Under the pieces are notes generated by a model that was given only the letters and a program-made list of their open reading frames with translations, made no database searches and had not been told where the DNA came from. A stretch of 64,000 nt of DNA from Effrenium voratum. Its lineage: Eukaryota; Sar; Dinophyceae; Suessiales; Symbiodiniaceae. The position numbers and the translations under genes were made by a program. Below, in pieces: positions 42,401 through 52,529 of the stretch (within the stretch, counting starts at the first letter, position 1; every line of letters begins with the position of its first letter). Location of the stretch: positions 1-64,000 of the forward strand of contig CAUJNA010001247.1 of NCBI GenBank assembly GCA_963377175.1, read 5' to 3'.

Positions 42401-42545
42401 TTTTTAACAGTTAAAATTTTTAACATTTTTTCAAAATTTTTAACATGTTAAAAATTCCTGGTTTAAAAGGAAAGTCAAAGGAAAATCAAAATTTTTAACA
42501 TGTTAAAAATTTTGAAAAAATGTTAAAAATTTTAACTGTTAAAAA
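42401..42545. repeat. Perfect 56-bp inverted repeat with 33-nt spacer
   Basis: Arms 42,401-42,456 and 42,490-42,545 are exact reverse complements. The arms are AT-rich and themselves built from TTTTTAACA/TGTTAAAAA palindromes. It could extrude as a cruciform or be a small foldback insertion. No gene lies within it. Confidence 0.95.
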
Positions 42546-42719
42546 AACGAATGAGGACTCTGGAAATTCATGCAGTGTCCAGCAAAAACCACCACAGCAA
42601 TCTCCAGGTTGATCATCAACCAAGTGCACAGACATAACTGAGGTTGGGACCCACCTGCTCCTGCCCAGGAGCGCCTGCGCGTGAGAAACATTGGTGAACC
42701 AAAACGCAACCAGCTCTCA

Positions 42720-42812
42720 CAACTGCATCCTACCAAGGAGCACTGCACTCATCAACTGCATCCTACCAAGGAGCACTGCTCTCATCAACTGCATCCTACC
42801 AAGGAGCGCTGC
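42720..42812. repeat. Tandem repeat, three copies
   Basis: Three copies of a 36-bp unit containing CAACTGCATCCTACCAAGGAG followed by CACTGC-type sequence. Related copies recur at 44,746-44,840. Confidence 0.85.
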
Positions 42813-42851
42813 TTGTTTTTTTATACACCGCTGCCAAGTTTGTCTCATCGA

Positions 42852-43830
42852 TCACTCTGCTGTATCTTCAGCATCCGAATGCACTTCCTGAGCTTCTTCA
42901 GCTTCCTGTTGCACTTCCTGAGCTGCCCCCACCAAGGACCTAAATGCTGAATTCAAATAGCTTACATGCTCAGGTGATTCTGCTGCCATGAGCATGGACA
43001 CAAACTCATCCACTAGCCCGCGCTTATCCAGCTCAGACTCCAGTGCAGGCTCTTCGGGCTGCACCACATCAGCTGGCAAAGAAGCATAGGAAGGACCGCT
43101 TTTCTCCTGCAGGCAAAAAAAACATGTCTGCAAGTTGCAACAGGCCACACTGCTATTCAGTCACTCTCCACCCAGCATGCAAATTGAACAAAACCAACAG
43201 TCCTCTCTCATGAGGCGAAGCTGTTTCGAGGAAGTAGATGGCTCGCCTCCAACCCACCTGCCCTCTTGCTTGAGGCTCATGATCTGGCCCTCGATCCAAG
43301 CCTTTCTCTTCTTGCCTTTCGTGCCCCTCTCCTTTTTCCAAGCGTCTGGCAAATAATGCTTCTCCCAAGCATTTCCTCCCCAATACTCTTGGGCCTCGGC
43401 ATCTTCTGGATCTTCCTGTGGCCAGTCCTCCTTCTTCCAGCCCTCCTTCTTCCAGCCCTCCTTCTTCCAGACTCCTTAGGCCAGTCCTCCTTCTTCCAGT
43501 CCTTCTTCCAATCCTGCTTTGCGTCCTGCTCCTTCTTCCAGTATGATTCCTTCTTCCAAACAGCAAGTGGGCCCTCAAAACCAACAGCATCTGGATGGCT
43601 GAGAGCTTCTGGATGGCTGGGAGCAGCTTCTGGATGGCTGGGAGCAGCTTCTGGCTGGCTGGGACCAGCTTCTGGATGGCTGGGACCAGCTTCTGGATGA
43701 CCAGCTGCAACCTCCAAAAATTAGAGATAGGGAAGGGAAGATGATTAACTCCTGGTCCATTCATTCCCTTAATTACAAGACCAGGAGGTGTGATAGGATA
43801 ATGATAGAGAGATAGTGAATTGGTGGACAA
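42852..43830 (-). CDS. Unknown protein with Trp-Lys-Lys-Glu repeats
   Basis: The plausible reading begins in one frame with GHPEAGPSHPEAGPSQPEA, continues into repeated WKKE units (WKKESYWKKEQ, DWKKDWKKEDW), shifts frame in the repeat, and proceeds WKKERGTKGKKRKAWIEGQI to MLGG near 43,170. A stretch starting GAGTGACT and ending CCTGCAG behaves as a GA-AG intron, after which EKSGPSYASLPADVVQPEEP leads to an acidic end at 42,852 (EEAQEVHSDAEDTAE). Repetitive PEA and WKKE segments suggest a disordered, possibly nucleic-acid-binding protein. The function is unknown. The start is not resolved. Confidence 0.45.
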
Positions 43831-43944
43831 CCTGAGTCTTCTTATCTCTAAGTCACGTTATTTCCTTACTATTTCCCAATCAACATGAAAAGAATAGCAA
43901 TAAAAGCTAGAAATGGAAAGGAGATTCCTCACGTCATCAAATAA

Positions 43945-44393
43945 TCATAAAATAAATATAATAAAATAAGATGAAGATAATGATAAAGAACGAGAAAAGA
44001 GGAAACGAAAGAAATAAAAGAATATGAAAATGTGCTCTTCATCTGATGAAGCCACTTCTGTGATAACAGCAGTGCCCTCTTTCAGCCCACACACAGGGCT
44101 GGATTCATCTTCTTCTTCTTCAATCTCGTCCAGCTCTGCTTGCAAATGGGCTTGGTATACCCCGTCAGCATACCCAGCCTTTTTCCAGCTCTGCCAATCC
44201 CAGGCTTGGGGCTCGAGACTGCATTGATCGGGCCTCTGACCCACAGATTGGTGTTCGGGGCCTGCCTCATGAAGTAGCTTTTGCAAAACATATTGATGCA
44301 AATCTTCTTCCTGATGTAGGATTTTGTTCCACATTGGGGACAGATCCTCAGATCTTGCAGGGCCTCGCCGGCCATGGGCTTGGCAAGTGCCAT
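43945..44393 (-). CDS. Unknown protein with a CXXC zinc-ribbon-like start
   Basis: The ATG at 44,393 opens MALAKPMAGEALQDLRICPQ, with CPQCGTKSYIRKKICINMFC forming a four-Cys module. Coding then appears to shift frame near 44,215 to WDWQSWKKAGYADGVYQAHL and an acidic stretch (AELDEIEEEEDESS), ending near 43,945-44,030. The WKK segment recalls the repeat protein just downstream, so the two may be exons of one gene. The function is unknown. Confidence 0.4.
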
Positions 44394-44745
44394 GGCGCCG
44401 AATTGCTGCTGCCACTCAAAATGGTATTTTCAATTGTTTGCCTAATCCTTTGCTTTCTGTCTAGCTTCCTGCCCGGGAGCTGCGGGACTTGCAACGTTTG
44501 CTGCTTGCATCCAAGACCTCTTGAAAGATGATCAGCAACATGCAGCACGCTGCTTCAATGCCAAGTGCTTTCAAGACAAATTCCTTCCATGCAGAATGTG
44601 CGCCCACGCAGCCTCAAACACGATAGGCAACAGTGCATGCAGCCGCCCGCTGCCCAAACCTCAGGATCAACACATCAGAGTCCTGTGAAGACATGGGATC
44701 TCCCACAACTGCGACAAGCATGACTCTGGCATGAACAGCAACGCA

Positions 44746-44840
44746 TCCTACCAAGGAGCATCAACTGCATCCTACCAAGGAGCAAATTATACACCGCTGC
44801 ACTCACCAACTGCATCCTACCAAGGAGCAAATTATACACC
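44746..44840. repeat. Degenerate tandem copies of the CTACCAAGGAGCA unit
   Basis: Three copies of CATCCTACCAAGGAGCA, two followed by AATTATACACC. They match the unit at 42,720-42,812. Confidence 0.8.
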
Positions 44841-45108
44841 ACTGCATGTGCACAGGTGAGCCATCTGTCTCATCAGTCACTCTGGAGTATCTGAGGCCCT
44901 GGCAACACGAAAGCTAGCTCCACACTCTCACTTCTGAGGCCCTGGCAAAACAAGCAAACCGGCACAAATGGCCAAAATTGCTGCAGCAACTCACGCTTCA
45001 AAAATCCAAGAAAACCTTGCATGCAACCAAAATCAAGCAAATGGACTGAACAATTGCATACATGCATAGCAAGAAAACCTTTTCTGCCCACAAAGCGACA
45101 AAGGCCTC

Positions 45109-45986
45109 TCAGTTCAAAGTCTTTGCTGCCTTCGGCTTCTGCTTCGCCAAATGATCTCTGCATGCTCCAACGCAAGCATACCAAGCATCTGCCGGCTTGT
45201 CATAGAGACTCCAAGAAAACTGAACTCTGCATTTTTCAGGCTTCTTCACGAAAAAGCCCTTGCTTCTACACAGGACGTCGATGGAAATAGCTCCATCATC
45301 AAGCTTCACTGTGTACGAATGCTGCCCCTTGCAGCCCTCTGGAGGCTGTGCTTCCACAGGCAAACCAGTGATGTCATGCACTCCAAACAAAATCTTCTTG
45401 GAAGCTGAGGAAGTCTCAGCAGGAATAGGCTCTGCTGCAAGGCTCTCCACAGGGCCAGCTTCCTGCCCGGGATTGCCTTCAAAATCTGCTGCAGCTTTTT
45501 CAGGAGCTGATGCAGCAACAGAGCCCTTGGTCGACTTGCCCTTGCCTTTGCCCTTGCCCTTGCCAGTGGCTCGAACCTCTTGAGCTTGGGCCCTGACCCT
45601 GCAGCCTGCGGAGCAAGCCACAAGTTGGGCACTTCAGATGGAAAGGGCTCCTCATCTTCGAATCTAACCAAGCAAAAACCGGCAGGCCCCTTTTCCAACA
45701 CTCCCCTCGAAACCTTGCCCTCTTCAGCCAACCGGATGTAGCACCCTTCTGCTGGGTCAAAATAAGGCTTCGCTGCGCCCGGCTTTTTCTGGAAAGCTTC
45801 TGTTTCTGAAGATGACTCCACTGCGCTTGGCGACTCAGATATGGAAATAGCATCTCGAGAGGATCCTGTCATGGCAACATTGGCATCCATGCTCTTTGCA
45901 TTGGCGCTGCCCGCTGCATATATAGCAAGGATTTCATCTTCGGTCTTGGATGGTGCGCCGAACTCAAGCTTTCTCTTAAGAGCCAC
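45109..45986 (-). CDS. Unknown protein with a Tudor/SH3-like segment, one frame break
   Basis: The ATG at 45,986 opens MALKRKLEFGAPSKTEDEIL, a Ser/Glu-rich region, then GCYIRLAEEGKVSRGVLEKG and FCLVRFEDEEPFPSEVPNLW. The second pair looks like a small beta-barrel of Tudor, SH3 or agenet type, as judged by pattern only. Near 45,575 coding moves to another frame: GKGKGKGKGKSTKGSVAASA, then KKILFGVHDITGLPVEAQPP, DGAISIDVLCRSKGFFVKKP and SWSLYDKPADAWYACVGACR, ending at 45,109. The whole would be about 290 residues. It belongs to the TIR element by position. The function is unknown. Confidence 0.45.
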
Positions 45987-46600
45987 CTCTCCTCAACAGA
46001 AGGTCGACTACCTTCGAGATCAAGAGATCTGCGAGAGCTGGGGCTAGAGCTGCTGGCAGCAGCCTCTGCACAAACTTCCACACTGCAGGCTCCAATTTCT
46101 TTCCGCTGGAACAGCTTTGGATTTTGCTTCAAGCAAACTTGAACGCATTGCAGATACTTTTGGAAATAGCCTTGGCTTCGTCCACACCAATCTGATTGGC
46201 CATACTCAGACCCTGCTGCACTTCCTTCTGTCCTGGCCTGACCGTCTTCTCAGGAGTTCAGAGAAAAGCCTTTCATTTTGGACTGTGACCTGCTGCTCTG
46301 ACTATCTGAAGCTCTCCACATCAATCTCTCGACTCCACAGGACAAAGCAACCCATCATGTCTTTGGCAGTGGCAGTGTTCTTAGCACGAACTTGGCCATG
46401 GCTAAATTGATCTTGGTCTCTCAAAACAGCTGCAATTTCGCACGCATGTATACGCCCAGGCGTCATGAAGACAGGCATGGTGCGCATGAATTCCTGCGCG
46501 TGATTCCACGCAGCTGCATGTTGCACCACAAAAAAATCGACAAGAACACAGCTCACAACTCATTATTCTTGCATGCCTGCTGTAACATTGAAATTAAAAA
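45987..46600 (-). other. Possible upstream exons of the TIR element
   Basis: Short minus-strand segments look coding, for example RDQDQFSHGQVRAKNTATAK and MMGCFVLWSREIDVESFR (46,300-46,400), but they are bounded by stops and I could not assemble them into a gene. Confidence 0.3.
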
Positions 46601-46747
46601 TATGATTGCTTAAGCGGACAATGCTTAATTAAGACCGCAAAAGTCCTTAATTAAGCAATGTTACCATGAAACAATGCTTATTTAAGCGAAAAGTGTGTAA
46701 ATAAACAATGTTTTCCAACGAACATCGATGATTGAAGCATGGTTCTG

Positions 46748-46766
46748 TTAAATAAACACTTTTGGA
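46748..46766 (-). repeat. Right terminal inverted repeat
   Basis: TTAAATAAACACTTTTGGA, the inverted partner of 38,244-38,262 with one mismatch. Confidence 0.75.
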
Positions 46767-47929
46767 GATTTGGAAATTGTGGAGCAATGGATTAGCCTGC
46801 TTGCATGCTGGGCAGACACATTTTTTGCCAGGCAACGCAAGATTGCCCTGCTGAATCACCTTCGCCATTACCTGGACTTCATCATCCTGCGAATTGGTTC
46901 ACAAGGGCTCGAATTGCCCGATTGCATATGCAGAGCCAGATCTTTACCGTGAACAAGCCTTGCCTTGTTCGCCTCCGCTTTTTGACTGGAGCAAACCTAC
47001 AGCATGCTTCTTTGGCCAGGCCTCAAGTCATTCCAGAGGCCTCCTGACAGCTGCCAGCGACCCCAACTTCAGGAACTTCGCAGTACAGCACCGCTGGCGC
47101 GAGGATTCAGAGGCAGCCTTAGTTTCACTTTTGCACGCCTGTGCTGGCCCCATAACAAACCAGTGGACCTTACTTCATGCTCACAGATTTAAAAGTGTGC
47201 CTTGCGCTGTCAACTGCAGACTCAGGCACATTCTGCCGTGTGTCACACCCATGCCACTTTCTGGCCATCTCTTACATTTGGACAGACGGGTAACACACAC
47301 GTTCTTGCATCTGCTGTATATTGGTCATGATGAGGGCAACGCACTGTGTGGACTGCACATGCAATGCAATGGGTTGCAAAAAAGGGCCAAGGCTTCACCG
47401 AAAACATTTCCTAAGTTACAAGAAAGTGAAAAGAGTGCACTGCGTGGCCCTCCTGAAGCTGAATAGTGCGGTCAATGGCACAGAGCAAGGCATCAGTACA
47501 TGGCAACATTGGGTTGCATGGATTCATAGCACCGGTGCGAAGTGTTGCGTATCCTAGGCTGAGTGGAAAGGGCAGGGCAATGCACCTTTCAGCTGCGGAG
47601 CCACCAAGCACTGCCCTCTTGCCCCCTCTTGGCAAAAGGGTGCCCAGCATTCCATTAAGGTCCTGTCGCAGTACCTCCGCGCCATCCGCCTTTTCTCACC
47701 TTCGTAAATCAGTGCGTGGGTGATTTGATGCCTTACCCTGGCCCATCTTTCAGATTTCATCGCAGGCTGACAAGATTCTTGTACCACAGGGAGGTGGACA
47801 ATTTGCTGTCCACAGCCCTGAATGCAGACGAGGAAGCCCTCACAGTGGAAAGAGCTGCCTTGGAATCTTCGGAAGCCGAATCCGAAGAAGAACCGCCAGA
47901 CGAGCAAGCATGCTCATCCTGAACAAAAG
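46767..47929. other. Unassigned sequence
   Basis: No recognisable gene. The longest open frame (46,894-47,466, plus strand) begins with TTG and shows no motif. It is not AT-rich, so the viral-type island does not resume on this side of the TIR transposon. Confidence 0.4.
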
Positions 47930-48175
47930 GGTTTGCTCATCAATTTGGGTTGTGGAATGCATCAGATTGGCTTGTGATTTGAAAAGTCAAAATGATTTGT
48001 GCAGGATTGGACTGGCTTGTTCGTTTGGCTTGCGAGGAGCATTAGATTGAATTGTGAGCATCAGATTGGCTTCTGAGAGGGGTCAGATAGATTGACTTGT
48101 TACAACTTTGGCAGTTTCGAGCATCAGATTGACTTGTTAGTTGTGCACCGAAAAGCCATCATTCGTCATTCATTC
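47930..48175 (+). repeat. Degenerate repeats of a GCATCAGATTGGCTTGTGA-type unit
   Basis: Six or more loose copies of ATCAGATTG(G/A)CTTGT. The same motif in reverse orientation fills 52,370-52,515, so these form the outer arms of a foldback structure spanning 47.9-52.5 kb. Confidence 0.75.
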
Positions 48176-48467
48176 ATCATCATCATCATCAGCATCATCA
48201 GCATCATCCATCGACCATGCGTCATCCAGCATCAGCAACATTATCATCATCACGTCGTTCATGACCAACCGTAGACCATCGATCATGTAAAACCATCGTC
48301 GCCATCGTGATGCAAGTGTGATCATCCTCTCATCATTGTCGTCGTCATCATCCATCATCAACATCCACATCCATCATCTGATCATCATCAGGGTCGTTGC
48401 ATCTTCATCATCACCACACGCGCGCTCGGCGAGATGATAGTCAGCCTGCCACGGACGATCGTCATCA
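48110..48467 (+). repeat. Long direct repeat, copy 1
   Basis: About 358 bp, from TTGGCAGTTTCGAGC to GACGATCGTCATCA, rich in CAT trinucleotides. Nearly identical to 50,491-50,853. Confidence 0.9.
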
Positions 48468-48659
48468 CACACGGCTCTTATGTCTTGCATGTTCCAGGTC
48501 TCGGCGAACCACACCACTTGGGAGGATGTGATTGCCCAGCCCCCGATCCCTACCATATCATCTTCGGAGGCAAAGTTGGCTTGACTTGGAAAGGCTAGTG
48601 TATGGGTCCGCGATGCGCACCCGGGCTAGTGCCAGGCACTTGCGGGATGTGCTGGGGGC

Positions 48660-49097
48660 AATGAGGATGGATCATGATGATGCTGGTCATGATGATGATG
48701 ATGATGATGATGCATGATGAAAGTGATGATGATGATGATCATCCACGCCACGACGGCTGTCATCGTAGCATCCTCTGCGCGCCAAGACGGCGCAGTTGAA
48801 GCGTATACAAGATACGGGGTAAGGGTCATGACGCCGATGATGTGATGACCACGACGATGATAACGATGACGGAAGATCACGATGCTGGTGATGATGATGA
48901 TGATGATGCTGATGATCGCCATGATGGCGATGATGGATGATGATGACCGTTGGTGGTGAGATGATGAGGATGATGATGGATAATAATGAAGATGAAGATG
49001 ATGATCACCATGATAGTGATGATGATGATGGTTGACAAACCTGGCGAGGATGATATTGATGACGAATCTGGATGATAATCATGATGGGTGAAGAGGA
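48660..49097 (+). repeat. Long inverted repeat, arm 1
   Basis: About 438 bp, GAT-rich, near-perfect reverse complement of 50,854-51,309. Differences are mainly microsatellite length. It includes a non-repetitive core (CTGCGCGCCAAGACGGCGCA) conserved in both arms. Confidence 0.92.
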
Positions 49098-49551
49098 GCC
49101 TTGCCTTGTCAAGCCAGGACAGCGGTACATCGCATGCATCGAAACTCTGGCACAGTTAGCACTGCTGCAAGCAACCCACAGCCACATTGGTGGTGGGCAC
49201 TACTCGTTTAGCATGCCTTCAGGCACAGACAATTCCGCCACGGAAGCAAGCCTTAACAAACTGTTCACGACCTCCTGGCCGTTGCAACTCTTTGTGCAAT
49301 TAACAGCCTTCTGGGCTCACGCTCACAATGTGCTGCTGCAGCCGACGCACGTTCCAGGAAGGTGCAATGATTGGGCTGACGATCTCAGCAGAGGTCGGTT
49401 GGCCCGGTTCAGCCATCGCCCTGAAAGTCGCATGCGCTTCAGCCCTGCAAGCCTAGCGATGTCAGGCCGAGGCATTCAACTGTGTCCGATGCATGCGCCC
49501 TGGCGCCCGGAGCATTTGGCAGCAGCCTCCGTCACCGCTGCACCAGCCTAA
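49098..49551 (+). pseudogene. RNase H fragment of a DIRS-like retroelement
   Basis: About 150 codons enclosed by the inverted arms. It reads YIACIETLAQLALLQATHSH, GTDNSATEASLNKLFTTSW, then LQLFVQLTAFWAHAHNVLLQ and THVPGRCNDWADDLSRG. The E in IETLAQLA, the D in GTDNSATE and the D in DWADDLSR occupy the order of RNase H acids in DIRS/Ngaro-type polyproteins. Reverse transcriptase and the rest of the element are absent, and the open frame runs in from the repeat arm, so this is a captured fragment. The element's direct repeats may be those at 49,811 and 50,329. Confidence 0.72.
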
Positions 49552-49810
49552 CTTGCATCCGACATGGCCTCGCGACCAAATATCCGCCGTTGCCCTGTCA
49601 GCCAGAACAACTGGCGACGTCAGCCAGCCGCTTACTCAAGCCGCTCTGACCGGGAAAAAGTGCAGTCACTGCATAACAAGCTGCTCACAGCCCAGCGTGC
49701 ATGGTCACGCTAGCATCTGCCCTGCCAGGTACAACCCCACTCTGAAGGGGGGGTGATGAGGCCTTCGGCCCAGCGGGTTCGCTTTTACCGGGGTTGCCTG
49801 AAACACTGAA

Positions 49811-49972
49811 GGGGGGGTCAATGTGCCTCCTGCTCCAGGCGCACTAGTGCCCTGGAAGCAGTGCAACTTTCAGCAATCCCGGTAAAAAGAACTGCGGCCG
49901 CTTCGGACGAGCTTTGTTCTTTTGAGGTTTCATGTTTGGGTTCAAGCTAGGAGCAGTGCAACATGCCTTAAC
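49811..49972 (+). repeat. 162-bp direct repeat, copy 1
   Basis: Starts with a G run and TCAATGTGCCTCCTGC, ends AACATGCCTTAAC; identical by eye to 50,329-50,490. It lies about 260 bp downstream of the RNase H fragment. Confidence 0.93.
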
Positions 49973-50171
49973 GCTTAGGGTTTCTTTTCCCTTGTGTTTA
50001 GGGCATGTGGTGAATCGAACTATGCGTTGGCCGTTTTGCTCCTAGCCTTGACCCAAACCTGCGGTTTCATTTCTTGAAACCCACCCACCCGCCCTGCAGC
50101 GCCCTATGCCAGGCTTTGCAAGGATAGGTAGCAGTTTCTCTGCACTTTCATGGGTGGCCTCCGGGCACTTT

Positions 50172-50252
50172 GGTCTCCGGACCAGGTCTCCGGACCAATT
50201 TCGGTCTCCGGACCTCGAGTCTCCGGACTTTCGGTCTCCGGACCTTGGGGCG
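50172..50252. repeat. GTCTCCGGAC short tandem array
   Basis: Five to six copies of GTCTCCGGAC spaced 12-18 bp apart. Each contains the palindrome TCCGGA. Confidence 0.85.
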
Positions 50253-50328
50253 TGGGCACGCATGCCGCGCCCCCCAAGCACTGCATTTATACGCAAGGAC
50301 ACGCATTGTCTTGCCTTTTCACATTTCG

Positions 50329-50490
50329 GGGGGGGTCAATGTGCCTCCTGCTCCAGGCGCACTAGTGCCCTGGAAGCAGTGCAACTTTCAGCAATCCCGG
50401 TAAAAAGAACTGCGGCCGCTTCGGACGAGCTTTGTTCTTTTGAGGTTTCATGTTTGGGTTCAAGCTAGGAGCAGTGCAACATGCCTTAAC
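50329..50490 (+). repeat. 162-bp direct repeat, copy 2
   Basis: Second copy of 49,811-49,972, abutting the long direct repeat at 50,491. Paired repeats downstream of an RNase H fragment fit the split direct repeats of Ngaro/DIRS-type elements; this assignment is inference. Confidence 0.93.
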
Positions 50491-50853
50491 TTGGCAGTTT
50501 CGAGCATCAGATTGACTTGTTAGTTGTACACCGAAAAGCCATCATTCGTCATTCATTCATCATCATCATCATCATCAGCATCATCAGCATCATCCATCGA
50601 CCATGCGTCATCCAGCATCAGCAACATTATCATCATCACGTCGTTCATGACCAACCGTAGACCATCGATCATGTAAAACCATCGTCGCCATCGTGATGCA
50701 AGTGTGATCATCCTCTCATCATTGTCGTCGTCATCATCCATCATCAACATCCACATCCATCATCTGATCATCATCAGGGTCGTTGCATCTTCATCATCAC
50801 CACACGCGCGCTCGGCGAGATGATAGTCAGCCTGCCACGGACGATCGTCATCA
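50491..50853 (+). repeat. Long direct repeat, copy 2
   Basis: Second copy of 48,110-48,467, running without a gap into the inverted arm at 50,854. Confidence 0.9.
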
Positions 50854-51045
50854 TCCTCTTCACCCATCATGATTATCATCCAGATTCGTCATCAATATCA
50901 TCCTCGCCAGGTTTGTCAACCATCATCATCATCACTATCATCATGGTGATCATCATCTTCATCTTCATTATTATCCATCATCATCCTCATCATCTCACCA
51001 CCAACGGTCATCATCATCCATCATCGCCATCATGGCGATCATCAG

Positions 51046-51077
<32 letters not shown>

Positions 51078-51309
51078 CCAGCATCGTGATCTTCCGTCAT
51101 CGTTATCATCGTCGTGGTCATCACATCATCGGCGTCATGACCCTTACCCCGTATCTTGTATACGCTTCAACTGCGCCGTCTTGGCGCGCAGAGGATGCTA
51201 CGATGACAGCCGTCGTGGCGTGGATGATCATCATCATCATCACTTTCATCATGCATCATCATCATCATCATCATCATCATGACCAGCATCATCATGATCC
51301 ATCCTCATT
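50854..51309 (-). repeat. Long inverted repeat, arm 2
   Basis: Reverse complement of 48,660-49,097, about 456 bp, with a longer CAT run at 51,045-51,075. Confidence 0.92.
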
Positions 51310-51562
51310 ATTATCATGAACCATCATCATCATGCATCATCATCACCCATCACCACCATCACGTCATCATCATCGACATTGCGCGTGTGTTAGGCAGCGC
51401 TCGCGCTACAACGATACTTGTCGTGGCACGGAGGATCATCATCATCATCGTCCGTGATCATGATTAAAATCAAAACCATGCATCATCATCATCATCATCA
51501 TCCTCATCACCACCATCATCATCACCTGTCATCATCATCCATCATCAGCATCCTTCATGATC

Positions 51563-51622
<60 letters not shown>

Positions 51623-52214
51623 TCATCCTCATCCATCACCAGCATGCTTTGTGAGCCTCCTCGCCGCATCGTTCTCATCATTCTCATCATCATCCATCGT
51701 AACGCACCATCATCATCCATCATCATCAACCCATCAATTCTGAGAATCATCATCATCCGTCAGCATTGTCATCATCATTGCGGTCTTCGCTTATCTCTCG
51801 CGCGTCAACTGATGATAGTCATGATGGCACGGACTCATCATCATCATCATCATCGTCCGTCACAGGATCGTCTTCATCTCCACCCATCATGGTGATGATC
51901 GTGGGTGATGACGAAGGTGGTAGACGCTAGAGGACGATGATGATGACGATGATGAGGATGATGAATATGACCTTTGTGAAATTCTGAAAACGGTCATGAT
52001 GGATGACGATGAGGATGCTGATGTTCATGATGACGACAACAAGGAAGAAGGTGATGACTATGATGGATGACGACGACGACGACGACTGATGATGAAAATG
52101 ATGATGATGATGGTGCGTGATGAATGGATGATGATGATGATGGTGATGATAGTGATGATGATAATGTTCATCTGTGCAACGATGAGAATCATTGTTGATG
52201 ATGATAATGACAGC

Positions 52215-52288
<74 letters not shown>

Positions 52289-52300
52289 GATGATGATCAT
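51310..52300. repeat. CAT then GAT trinucleotide arrays
   Basis: CAT-type repeats to about 51,890, including a near-pure run at 51,563-51,620, followed by the opposite phase (GAT) from 51,900, including a pure run at 52,214-52,287. Open frames here are His-, Ser-, Ile- or Met-homopolymers, not genes. Confidence 0.95.
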
Positions 52301-52369
52301 GGCGCGCAGCTGGCGCGAAGGAGCGGAGGCTTGAAATTCATTTTCCAACTTGGTTCTTCCGTTAACCTG

Positions 52370-52515
52370 ATACGGCCACAAGTCAATCTGATCCCCCACA
52401 AGTTAATCTGACCCCCCTCACAAGCCAATCTGATGCTTCACAAGTCTTTTTGATGCTTCCGCAAGTGAACAAGTCAATCTGATCCCTGTGACAAGTCTGT
52501 TTGATCCCCAGCCCG
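52370..52515 (-). repeat. ACAAGTCAATCTGATC-type repeats
   Basis: Five or six loose copies of ACAAG(T/C)CAATCTGAT, the reverse complement of the unit at 47,930-48,175. They close the foldback. Confidence 0.75.
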
Positions 52516-52529
52516 AACACAAGGCGTTG

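Larger units (their letters stand above)
38244..46766 (-). mobile_element. DNA transposon with terminal inverted repeats (CACTA/Plavaka-like)
   Basis: Bounded by 19-bp inverted repeats (38,244-38,262 and 46,748-46,766) that match at 18 of 19 positions, with several subterminal copies of an AAGCAATG/CATTGCTT motif at both ends (38,288-38,354 and 46,606-46,686). It contains a DDE-type transposase near its left end and several further minus-strand genes. The TIR does not begin with CACTA. The superfamily is therefore inferred from the transposase alone. I could not identify a clean target duplication, and its left side cuts a gene of the AT-rich island. Confidence 0.72.

Noticed and set aside
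38230..46780. Target site duplication of the TIR transposon
   Set aside because: Flanks share only AGAT at differing offsets, too short and misaligned to claim.
46894..47466. 190-codon open frame
   Set aside because: Begins at TTG, no motif, no related frame nearby; treated as unassigned sequence.
51418..52411. Open frames encoding His-, Ser-, Ile- or Met-rich proteins
   Set aside because: They are translations of CAT/GAT trinucleotide arrays and exist in all phases.
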